Positions 35,910 through 43,363 of a stretch of DNA of 64,000 nucleotides are shown in pieces (position 1 is the stretch's first letter; each line of letters opens with the position of its first letter). Position numbers and translations under genes: made by a program. The notes below the pieces were generated by a model. That model saw only the letters and a program-made list of their open reading frames with translations. It ran no database searches and was not told the origin of the DNA. The DNA is from an uncultured Collinsella sp. (GTDB taxonomy: Bacteria > Actinomycetota > Coriobacteriia > Coriobacteriales > Coriobacteriaceae): contig CABRYP010000006.1 of NCBI GenBank assembly GCA_902475245.1, forward strand, positions 6,373-70,372, in the 5' to 3' direction.

Positions 35910-35925
35910 ACCTGCTCCTCAACTC

Positions 35926-35959
35926 GACCATATGGACACCGTAGCTGCAGGACCATATG
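35926..35959. promoter_or_regulatory. GACCATATG direct repeats upstream of the large regulator
   Basis: GACCATATG at 35926-35934 and 35951-35959, 25 bp apart start to start, 17-50 bp before the regulator ATG. Direct repeats two to three helical turns apart suit SARP/OmpR-type tandem binding (inference). Confidence 0.4.
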
Positions 35960-36298
35960 AGCCACCCCGTGAATAGCGTGACTTAGAGTTTTTGGCTGTC
36001 TGCCGGTACGTGTTTGGCAAGTTTTTGTACAGCGAGGCCCGATGGTAACTTATCCCCCGACCAATAGGTCTTTGCGCAGGTCAATGCGCTTGCCAGCATG
36101 TCCCATCCCATTTGCAGTGTAGCGCAGTCGGCTGTTTTTATTTGAGTTGCGCAACTCGCCTACTCCTCGCTACCGCCTACGACTCTATAGTGGCAAATGT
36201 GCATAGAATCTGCTATAGAATGAATCGCATAATTTAGAACCCACCAGTCAAGCACGCGGCAAGGTTACCGTCATGCATGCACCACGGCCCATGTCCAC
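35960..36298. other. gene-free stretch between the large regulator and nagB
   Basis: About 340 bp, A+T-richer than the surroundings. Holds a perfect 14-bp palindrome GAGTTGCGCAACTC (36144-36157) and a promoter-like TATAGAATG near 36214. A short plus-strand RNA could run from there to the hairpin at 36299, but that is speculative. No ORF of note. Confidence 0.3.
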
Positions 36299-36330
36299 TA
36301 AAAAGGCCCCCGCAAAGCGAGGGCCTTTTG
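36299..36330 (-). terminator. nagB terminator
   Basis: AAAAGGCCC and GGGCCTTTT arms with an inner CGC/GCG pair. The minus-strand tail TTTTTAGTGG is a U tract. Confidence 0.85.
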
Positions 36331-36358
36331 AAAAGCTATGTCAGATCGTTTGGTCGCG

Positions 36359-37087
36359 TTACTCGCAGAGCGAAAGAGCGGCCTCGTCAGCAACGACGAC
36401 GCAATTGGTGTGGAGCTGCAGGATCGAAGCGGGGCACTCGGGCGTAACCGGGCCATAGCACATATCGTGCACAGCCTGAGCCTTGGCCTCGCCGTTGGCG
36501 ACAACCAGGATCATGCGGGCATACATGATGGTCTGGGTGCCCATGGTGTAAGCCTGACGGGGCACATCATCGATGCTGTCGAACAGGCGGCTGTTGGCCT
36601 GAATGGTGCTCTCGGTCAGGTCGACGCAGTGCGTACCCTTGGAGAAGTGGTCATCGGGCTCGTTGAAGCCGATGTGGCCGTTATTACCAATGCCGAGCAG
36701 CTGCAGATCCGGGTAACCGGCGGCAGCGACGATCTTGTCGTACTCGGAGCAGGCAGCAGCTGCATCGGGGTTGGAGCCATCGGGCACGTGTGTGTTGTTC
36801 AGATCGATATTGATGTGATCGAAGAAGTTCTCGCGCATAAAGTAGTGATAGCTCTGGGGATCATCGTGCGAAAGACCACGATACTCGTCCAAGTTATAGG
36901 TGCTGACCTCGGCAAAGTCGACGTCGCCCTTCTTGTACCAAGCAGCGAGCTGTTTGTAAGCGCCAATCGGGGTGGAGCCGGTGGCAAGACCCAACACGCA
37001 ATCGGGCTTGAGGATAACCTGGGCCGAAATGATATTAGCGGCCTTGCGGCTCATATCCTCGTAGTCTTTAGCTTTAATGATTTTCAT
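36359..37087 (-). CDS. nagB: glucosamine-6-phosphate deaminase
   Basis: Converts glucosamine 6-phosphate to fructose 6-phosphate and ammonia. 242 residues, the shorter Gram-positive form lacking the allosteric tail of E. coli NagB. Motifs: LGLATGSTPIGAYKQL, YNLDEYRGL (catalytic Asp) and LLGIGNNGHIGFNEP. The start at 37087 (MKIIKAKDYEDM) follows AAAGGA; a longer reading frame upstream is not conserved. It sits near EIIA-Glc and glmM, so amino-sugar supply genes cluster here. Confidence 0.94.
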   Translation of the reverse strand: MKIIKAKDYEDMSRKAANIISAQVILKPDCVLGLATGSTPIGAYKQLAAWYKKGDVDFAEVSTYNLDEYRGLSHDDPQSYHYFMRENFFDHINIDLNNTHVPDGSNPDAAAACSEYDKIVAAAGYPDLQLLGIGNNGHIGFNEPDDHFSKGTHCVDLTESTIQANSRLFDSIDDVPRQAYTMGTQTIMYARMILVVANGEAKAQAVHDMCYGPVTPECPASILQLHTNCVVVADEAALSLCE

Positions 37088-37285
37088 TACGCGTCCTTTC
37101 TCGTAGAAGAGAGGCAAGGCTTCCCTTACAAGCACTTGCCCGCGGCCCGCGTCGGCCGCAACCAACGTGTGCGGCCACCAGGGCGAGGTCGCGTAATGTA
37201 TGTGTCTCGTGTCTAACCGCGTCGAGGCCCCTGCCCGTCCACGGCGACCCAAAGCTGTTTAGCTTCGGACGTTTTCCATCTTGCC

Positions 37286-37319
37286 ACGGAGGGCGCCCTC
37301 TTTCAAGGGCGCCCTCCGT
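37286..37319. other. perfect hairpin between EIIA-Glc and nagB
   Basis: 14-bp perfect arms (ACGGAGGGCGCCCT and complement) and a 6-base loop, 41 bases past the EIIA stop. No U tract on either strand, so termination there would be weak. Confidence 0.6.
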
Positions 37320-37359
37320 AAACGTGATTGAATTGTAGGCCAAAGGCCAAGCGGAGCGA

Positions 37360-37857
37360 CTAGCGCTCACGCGCGACGATGAGCTGGTCCATCTCCTCGA
37401 CATGCTCTCCAACAGAGCCCTTGATGCTCGAGAACTCAACGGAATTGCAAACCAAGATGGGAACCGTCACATCGTAGCCCTCGGCAGCAATCGCTTCGCG
37501 ATCGAACTCGATGAGTACATCGCCCTTATGGACGATGTCACCCACTTGCGCATACACAGTAAAATGTTTGCCCTCGAGCTGAACGGTGTCCAAACCAACA
37601 TGGATGAGCACGTCTAGACCATCGACCGTGTTGAGCGCAACGGCATGACCCGTGGGAAAAATCGCCTCGACCTTAGCGTCAGCCGGAGCAATCACACGTG
37701 TACCCGTAGGCTGAATCGCCACGCCCTGGCCCAAAAGGCCGGTAGCAAACGTCTGGTCTTTGACCTCGGATAACGGAATGACGTCGCCCGAGATGGGAGC
37801 ATCCAGCGTAAGGACTCGACCACGCATACCAAAAGACCTCAGGACTTTAGTGAACAT
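37360..37857 (-). CDS. crr: PTS glucose-type EIIA protein
   Basis: A 165-residue free-standing EIIA of the Glc family. It takes phosphate from HPr onto His86 (DVLIHVGLDTVQLEGKHF) with partner His71 (PTGHAV). Domain order and length match Crr. It can serve IICB permeases that lack IIA, such as the maltose permease in this window (inference). The start at 37857 has GAGGGGGAG upstream; a TTG seven codons earlier is possible but less likely. Confidence 0.92.
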   Translation of the reverse strand: MFTKVLRSFGMRGRVLTLDAPISGDVIPLSEVKDQTFATGLLGQGVAIQPTGTRVIAPADAKVEAIFPTGHAVALNTVDGLDVLIHVGLDTVQLEGKHFTVYAQVGDIVHKGDVLIEFDREAIAAEGYDVTVPILVCNSVEFSSIKGSVGEHVEEMDQLIVARER

Positions 37858-37928
37858 GCTCCCCCTCGGACATACCAATCAATCAAAATAGCCTTAACAG
37901 TTTACCACTTGGCACCCGATATTGACCA

Positions 37929-39266
37929 TTAGGGAAGTTCGCGCTTGACAACCTCGACGATGTCGTCGACAACGCGCTGGGTCAGCTCGTGCGTCTCGGC
38001 CTCAGCCATAACGCGAACCAGCGGCTCGGTACCGCTCGGGCGCACCAAGACGCGGCCGCGACCGTTGAGCTCCTTCTCGGCGGCAGCGACGGCGTCCCAG
38101 ATGGGCTGGCAATCGTCCAGGCCGGCCTTGTTGTCCGAATGCACGTTGACGAGCACCTGCGGGTACTTCTTCATGATGCCGGCAAGGTCGGTGAGCGTGC
38201 GGCCGGTGCGCTTGAGCACGGCCAGAAGCTGCAGGGCCGTCACCAAGCCGTCGCCGGTGGTGTTGTGCTCCAGGAAGATGATGTGGCCGGACTGCTCGCC
38301 GCCGATGACAGCACCGTCCTCGAGCATGCGCTCAAGAACATAGCGGTCGCCCACGGCGGTCTGCACCATCTCAAAGCCCTGCTCCTTCATGGCGATGGAG
38401 AAACCGAGGTTGCACATAACGGTCGAGACGATCTCGGAGTTGGCGAGCTTACCGCGAGCGGCCAGGTCAGAGCCGCAGATGGCCAGGATGTAGTCGCCGT
38501 CGATCTCGTTGCCCTCGCTGTCCACGAACAGCACGCGATCGGCGTCGCCATCGTGAGCCAGACCGATGTCGGCGTGGGTACGCAGTACGAGCTCACGCAA
38601 GGGCTCAAGATGAGTGGAGCCGCACTCGACGTTAATGTCGGTGCCGCAGTAGTCGGTGTTGATGGCATGGACCGTGGCGCCCAGGCGCTGCAGTGCGGCG
38701 GGCGTGGTCTGGCAAGAAGCGCCGTGGCCGCAGTCGACGGCAACAACCAAGCCGTCGAGCTTAAGGCCGTCGAGCGTGTTGATGGCATGATCGACATATG
38801 CCTTGCGGGCGTCCTTCATCTTGATGATGTGACCCACACCGGCGCCGGTCGGCAGCGTGTCGGCAGCCATGGCCTCCTCGGACATGACCCAGGCGCTGAT
38901 CTCTTCCTCGACAGCATCGGGAAGCTTCATGCCCTTGCGGCTAAAGAACTTGATGCCGTTGAACTCCGGCGGATTGTGCGAAGCAGAGATGACGATGCCG
39001 CCGTCGAGCTCGTTTTGGACGGTGAGCAGCGCCACGGCCGGCGTAGGGATAACGCCGCAGCAGTGCGGTCGGCCGCCCTCGGCCATAATGCCGGCGGTCA
39101 GAGCACTCTCGAGCATGGTGCCCGAAAGACGCGTGTCACGGCCGATGCAAATGTCCGGACCAAGGAACTTGGTCGCCGCACGGCCAAGACGAAACGCGAG
39201 GTCGCACGAGAGGTCGGCGTTGGCGACGCCGCGGACGCCATCGGTACCGAAGATGTTCTGGGGCAT
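37929..39266 (-). CDS. glmM: phosphoglucosamine mutase
   Basis: Interconverts glucosamine 6-phosphate and glucosamine 1-phosphate for UDP-GlcNAc synthesis. 445 residues, typical. FGTDGVRG at 6-13, phospho-serine Ser96 in SASHNPPEFNGIK, metal loop DGDADR, sugar loop GGEQSGH, and phosphate-binding RPSGTEPLVRVMAE at the C-terminus. The start at 39266 follows AAGGAGC. It lies downstream of rpsI behind a terminator. Confidence 0.96.
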   Translation of the reverse strand: MPQNIFGTDGVRGVANADLSCDLAFRLGRAATKFLGPDICIGRDTRLSGTMLESALTAGIMAEGGRPHCCGVIPTPAVALLTVQNELDGGIVISASHNPPEFNGIKFFSRKGMKLPDAVEEEISAWVMSEEAMAADTLPTGAGVGHIIKMKDARKAYVDHAINTLDGLKLDGLVVAVDCGHGASCQTTPAALQRLGATVHAINTDYCGTDINVECGSTHLEPLRELVLRTHADIGLAHDGDADRVLFVDSEGNEIDGDYILAICGSDLAARGKLANSEIVSTVMCNLGFSIAMKEQGFEMVQTAVGDRYVLERMLEDGAVIGGEQSGHIIFLEHNTTGDGLVTALQLLAVLKRTGRTLTDLAGIMKKYPQVLVNVHSDNKAGLDDCQPIWDAVAAAEKELNGRGRVLVRPSGTEPLVRVMAEAETHELTQRVVDDIVEVVKRELP

Positions 39267-39314
39267 AGGATCGCTCCTTCCCAAGTGGGCAAAACGCAGT
39301 CGCCCACCCTAGTC

Positions 39315-39359
39315 GAAAAAGAAAAGCGGGACCCGCCGAGCAATCGGCAGGCCCCGCTT
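39315..39359 (-). terminator. rplM-rpsI operon terminator
   Basis: Imperfect stem AAGCGGGACCCGCCGA with TCGGCAGGCCCCGCTT, loop GCAA. The minus-strand tail TTTTCTTTTTC is strong. Confidence 0.85.
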
Positions 39360-39389
39360 GTACATTGTATCTCGTAAGGAGATAAAACC

Positions 39390-39785
<396 letters not shown>

Positions 39786-39787
39786 CT

Positions 39788-40231
39788 TTAAGCCTCCAGC
39801 TCAATCTTCGTGGGGTTCTGGGCAGCGTGCGGATGCTCGGCACCAGCGTAGACCTTAAGCTTGGTCATCTGGGCACGGCCGAGGGTGGTCTTGGGCAGCA
39901 TGCCGCGAACGGCGCGCTCGATGACCTTCTCCGGGTGCTTCTCCATAGCCTGGCGGAAGCTCTCAGCCTTGAGGCCGCCGTTGTAGCCGCTGTGGCGATA
40001 ATAGGTCTTCGTGTCGGCCTTGTTACCGGTAAGCTGGACCTTATCGGCGTTGATGACGACAACGAAGTCGCCGCAGTCGCTGTTGGGCGTGAACTGGGGC
40101 TTGTTCTTACCGCGCAGGATCATTGCGATCTGGGTGGCAAGACGGCCCAGGACAGCACCATCGGCGTCGACGAGAACCCAGTTGCGCTGGACCTCGCCCT
40201 GCTTGGCGTAGTGAGTCGATTTCGAAATCAC
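39788..40231 (-). CDS. rplM: 50S ribosomal protein L13
   Basis: 147 residues. Motifs: RNWVLVDADGAVLGRLATQI, GDFVVVINADKVQLTGNK, and AVRGMLPKTTLGRAQMTKLK followed by VYAGAEHPHAAQNP. It uses a GTG start (GTGATTTCG) with GGAGGAG five bases upstream. Leads the rplM-rpsI operon; the 157 bp before it should hold the promoter, and no clear leader structure was recognised. Confidence 0.98.
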   Translation of the reverse strand: MISKSTHYAKQGEVQRNWVLVDADGAVLGRLATQIAMILRGKNKPQFTPNSDCGDFVVVINADKVQLTGNKADTKTYYRHSGYNGGLKAESFRQAMEKHPEKVIERAVRGMLPKTTLGRAQMTKLKVYAGAEHPHAAQNPTKIELEA

Positions 40232-40388
40232 TTAGACTCCTCCATGTACAGTACGTGTTGTTACAGAGATTCACGGGGCTCTGCAAGTAACCCGTCCATA
40301 TTACCCCGCTCGTCGCCCGAGTCAACAGGTATTTTGGCTCTGACCAGACTTTCTGCACATGTCGTCCATGGGTCATGACGTCGCGACG

Positions 40389-41267
40389 CTAGCGCTCGAC
40401 AAATGCCTCGATATCTCCCAGCAAGCGCTTTGCCTCCTGGCGGCCCTGAATATACAGGTCGAGGAGCTTTGCTGGATCGTGCTCAACGTGGCCGACCTCG
40501 ACCGGCTTTTGCGGAGCAACGACCAGTGCGCGGCCCTCGCGCTCATACTTCCACAGATGCATGCGCTGGATGTTATAGCGGTCGTGGCGCGTCTCGATAG
40601 CCTCGAGCAGGTAGGGGTAGTCGGCATAGCGGGCGCGCGCGGCGGGCATAAACTCGTAGGGCTTTTTCTCGTACGAGCGGTCCTGCGTGACAATGACAAC
40701 CGCGCGATCGAAGCCCGCCTCCTCCAGCACGTGCTCGATGGGAACCGAATCGGCTACGCCACCGTCGACGTATTTGTGCCCGTCAATCTCGACCGGCGGC
40801 GTCACCAGCGGCAGCGACGTCGAGGCGCGCACGGCATCGAGGTCGAGCACGGCGCTTTTGACCTGCAGGTACGCGGCGGTTCCAAAGAGCATGTCCGTCG
40901 CGACGGCGTACATCTCGATGGGGCTCGCATCAAACGTCTCGTTGTCAAAGGGATCCAGGCGGTCCTGGACATCGTTGAAGATAAAGTCGTAGCCCACAAT
41001 AGAACCCGTGGACGCAAACGATGCGGCACCCATGAAGCGGTTGTCGTTGCAGAAAGCCAGGTTGATGCGGTTGGCACGGCCGATCTGGTGCGACTTGTAG
41101 TTCACGCCGTTGAGGGCACCGGCCGATACGCCATATACCGCCGGAATCTCGACGCCGGCCTCCATGAGAACGTCAAGCACGCCTGCGGTAAATTGCCCGC
41201 GGAAGCTGCCGCCCTCCAAAACAAGCGCGACCTTGCCGGCGTTCTTTGCCTTATCTTCTGCAGTCAT
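40389..41267 (-). CDS. patatin-like phospholipase
   Basis: 292 residues. Serine-Asp dyad hydrolase of the bacterial patatin/RssA type: oxyanion loop LVLEGGSFRGQFTAGVLD at 15-32, nucleophile Ser in GVSAGAL (about 46-52), and Asp in YVDGGVADS near 165. No signal peptide, so it acts in the cytoplasm or on the inner membrane face. Substrate unknown, probably acyl lipids. GGAGG lies five bases before the ATG. Confidence 0.9.
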   Translation of the reverse strand: MTAEDKAKNAGKVALVLEGGSFRGQFTAGVLDVLMEAGVEIPAVYGVSAGALNGVNYKSHQIGRANRINLAFCNDNRFMGAASFASTGSIVGYDFIFNDVQDRLDPFDNETFDASPIEMYAVATDMLFGTAAYLQVKSAVLDLDAVRASTSLPLVTPPVEIDGHKYVDGGVADSVPIEHVLEEAGFDRAVVIVTQDRSYEKKPYEFMPAARARYADYPYLLEAIETRHDRYNIQRMHLWKYEREGRALVVAPQKPVEVGHVEHDPAKLLDLYIQGRQEAKRLLGDIEAFVER

Positions 41268-41382
41268 GTTGACCTCCTGCTGTTTCGTTTTGGCTTTCTT
41301 CTACCCAGTTTTGGGATAGAGAGCGCATTGGTTTTGGAGTTGCGGAGGACGGGGCGGTCGGCGGGAAAGCGCGTCCCACCCT

Positions 41383-41439
41383 GCGTTGCTGCGGCGTTTT
41401 CTTTACGCTCGCGCCCTGCGCAGAGTTCGATTCTCCGCG
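41383..41439 (-). repeat. tmRNA tail cassette, copy 2 (head only)
   Basis: Read on the minus strand: an inverted tmRNA T-arm copy (CGCGGAGAATCGAACTC, 41423-41439) followed by the core GCAGGGCGCGAGCG and AAAGAAAACGCCGCAG. The same head occurs at 41595-41649. No sense tail copy was found beyond it. Confidence 0.65.
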
Positions 41440-41516
41440 GTACGGGGGATCCGTTGATGCGGGGTTTGGCCAGCTGAAATTCAATAAACATCGCATCCGT
41501 TTTGAATCGAGGCTTT

Positions 41517-41649
41517 GCGCGGAGAATCCGCGTATTTGCTTCGCAAATCCGCACCGGCTTCGGCCGCCTGTCGGCGTCCTCGCCCGCTCGCTACAAACGC
41601 TTCGCGTTTGCTTAACGCTCGCGCCCTGCATAGAGTTCGATTCTCCGCG
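41517..41649 (-). repeat. tmRNA tail cassette, copy 1
   Basis: Read on the minus strand from 41649: CGCGGAGAATCGAACTC is the exact complement of 17 bases of the tmRNA T arm, then GCAGGGCGCGAGCG, an AAACGC-GAA-GCGTTT hairpin and GC-rich sequence. It closes with GGATTCTCCGCGC (41517-41529), a sense copy of the tmRNA T-arm 3' half. Same order of parts as the cassette after tRNA-Glu. Confidence 0.65.
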
Positions 41650-41657
41650 GTATCTGT

Positions 41658-41698
41658 AAGTAATAAAAAAGCAGGTAGGTGCGTTTACCTACCTGCTT
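41658..41698 (-). terminator. tmRNA terminator
   Basis: Perfect 12-bp arms AAGCAGGTAGGT/ACCTACCTGCTT, 6-base loop; the minus-strand tail TTTTTTATTAC is strong. Confidence 0.92.
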
Positions 41699-41706
41699 GT
41701 AACTAT

Positions 41707-42070
41707 TGGTGGAGGCGCGGAGAATCGAACTCCGGTCCACGAAAGCCCCCTGATTGGCATCTCCAAGCTCAGTCGCTGGTTTAGTCTCGGACGGCTTGCG
41801 CGCAGCGACACGCTCGCGCCGTCCCAACCGGTTCGATCTTAGCCCGCGCCATACCGATTACGTGCGCAGGAGCATTCCCCTAAAATGACGTCGCGCCGGT
41901 GTCGGGGAAATCACCGGGTTGACGCGCCGCTATAAACTAAGCAGCGAGAGCCATAGGCTCAAAAGAAGAGTTGTTGTCAATTCAATTTGACGGTACCCCT
42001 GTTTAACGAGGCGAGGAGACCTCGGCTTGCTTCCTCTCTCAGAGCTATCGTGTCGAAACCAGTCGCCCCC
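41707..42070 (-). ncRNA. ssrA: tmRNA (SsrA)
   Basis: 5' end GGGGGCGACTGGTTTCGACA at 42070 and 3' end ...GCGCCTCCACCA at 41707 form the alanine-tRNA-like part; the T arm is GGAG-TTCGATT-CTCC. About 364 nt. The tag frame (41937-41978) encodes DNNSSFEPMALAA then TAG, ending in the LAA degron; with the charged alanine the tag is A-DNNSSFEPMALAA. It rescues stalled ribosomes with SmpB. A strong terminator follows. Confidence 0.95.
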
Positions 42071-42307
42071 GAATGTCGGGAAAGTCTGGATGGCATTGGG
42101 CACGAGCACCCAACACCCGTCGACTTTTCAAGGAACACGCGGGGTGAGCCCCGCTCGTGGATAGCTATCTTACCACGTTCTAAAGGCGGACAGCTGCTCT
42201 ATGCACGAGCTGTGAAGACCATAATGTGCACCACACTTCGCACTTTTGCTACCGGACACGTCACGTATATTTTCGCCAAGCAAAATTGACCCATCGAAAG
42301 GACCGTT

Positions 42308-42742
42308 ATGGATACCAAGCAGCAACTCGTCAATGCCCTCGCAGGTCTGGGCTCAACCATTACCGAAGCTATGGATGTCATCGAAGGCTTTGTCCCCTGC
42401 GGACATCCCGCCCTCACGGTATCGAACGCACTCGTCGTGCTGGACGCTGACGATGATGCAGCTCTCGCCCAGCAGCTTGAGACCGTCGAGGGCTTTATCG
42501 ACCATGTGAGTGAGAACCGCGGCGTGTCCGCCTACCACGGCATCGAGGTCGAGCTCGCGGGTCCAAAAGCTGATCTGCTCGCAGCAATCTGCGAGGTAGG
42601 CGCCCTTATGCAGACCGCAGGCGTCAAGAACACCCAGGTCAACGAGTGGGTCTACCGCAGTCTGGCAGCACTCGATAGCTCCGACGAAAAGGCAGCCGAG
42701 CAGCTCGCAGAAAGTCCCGCCATCAAGGCCGAGCTTTTGTAA
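42308..42742 (+). CDS. uncharacterised 144-residue protein
   Basis: Not recognised. Acidic, soluble, mostly helical: MDTKQQLVNALAGLGSTITE at the start, then PCGHPALTVSNALVVLDADD and a C-terminal helix EKAAEQLAESPAIKAELL. Two cysteines (CGHP and AICEV). AAAGGA lies seven bases before the ATG. It stands alone between tmRNA and the PIN gene; a bidirectional hairpin terminator follows. Confidence 0.7.
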   Translation: MDTKQQLVNALAGLGSTITEAMDVIEGFVPCGHPALTVSNALVVLDADDDAALAQQLETVEGFIDHVSENRGVSAYHGIEVELAGPKADLLAAICEVGALMQTAGVKNTQVNEWVYRSLAALDSSDEKAAEQLAESPAIKAELL

Positions 42743-42751
42743 ATAGCAGAC

Positions 42752-42788
42752 GCGGGCCCCTTGGCGCATCGTCGTCCAAGAGGCCCGC
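42752..42788. terminator. bidirectional hairpin between convergent genes
   Basis: GCGGGCC and TTGG pair with CCAA and GGCCCGC, interrupted by two mismatched bases. No strong T tract. It lies between the convergent unknown gene and the PIN gene. Confidence 0.6.
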
Positions 42789-42800
42789 AAACAGTTCGCG

Positions 42801-43295
42801 TCAACCGATTGCCGCGCCGCCGCATTCGGCCAAGGCAAGAATCGGCATCATTTGACGAGGTGTCTTTGCTGCAAGATCGGCATGTTCGAGCAGTTTTCGA
42901 TCGTTGGTCACCAAGTAATCGACCTGGGCGCGTTTGCATGCGGCGAGTACCAAGTTGTCCTCGTAATCGCGATGGAGTGCTAAGTATTTGTCGGCCAGCC
43001 ACAGATCGGATGCATCAGCGCCCACGGCCATAGCGTTTTCGGTCATATTCCGAACAAACGCCAGCGCCGCATCGCCAATCGCGCGGGCAGACGCCTCGTC
43101 GAGCGCTCCCCCGCTGGCAAGAACGCTACGCTTGAGCTCGTGTTGGACAACGTACAGCACGTCCTTGGCGATATGCACCGGAAAGAACAGCAATGCCCCC
43201 GCCTCCGTCGCCTGCCCAATAAACGCACGCGCGGCAAGCGACTCGGCATGGTCGACGCAAAACGAATCAACCCATACGTTGGCATCCAAATGCAA
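42801..43295 (-). CDS. PIN-domain protein
   Basis: About 164 residues. PIN nuclease features: first acidic strand HLDANVWVDSF, central DLWLADKYLALHRDYEDNLV with the second and third acidic residues, and DYLVTNDRKLLEHADL with the last. PIN proteins are Mg-dependent RNases, often toxins, but no antitoxin gene adjoins. The start is uncertain: TTG at 43295 fits the domain edge and has AGG upstream, while an in-frame GTG at 43358 has no ribosome site and would place the upstream gene's terminator inside the coding region. It follows the P-type ATPase gene on the same strand. Confidence 0.72.
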   Translation of the reverse strand: MHLDANVWVDSFCVDHAESLAARAFIGQATEAGALLFFPVHIAKDVLYVVQHELKRSVLASGGALDEASARAIGDAALAFVRNMTENAMAVGADASDLWLADKYLALHRDYEDNLVLAACKRAQVDYLVTNDRKLLEHADLAAKTPRQMMPILALAECGGAAIG

Positions 43296-43300
43296 AAGAC

Positions 43301-43336
43301 CTGCGCCCGGACGACACCGATGCCGTCTGGGCGCAG
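43301..43336 (-). terminator. terminator after the P-type ATPase gene
   Basis: CTGCGCCCGGACG pairs with CGTCTGGGCGCAG (one mismatch); the minus-strand tail is GTCTTTTGC. The tail runs directly into the likely TTG start of the PIN gene. Confidence 0.75.
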
Positions 43337-43363
43337 GCCAAATAACGTGGGCGAACACATCTG

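Noticed and set aside
41515..41784. An 89-codon frame reading through tmRNA with RRGESNSGP
   Set aside because: This string is the usual translation of a tRNA/tmRNA 3' end and is not a protein gene.
42801..43358. A PIN toxin-antitoxin pair
   Set aside because: The neighbouring small gene is convergent and separated by a terminator, and it lacks a DNA-binding antitoxin fold; no antitoxin could be assigned.
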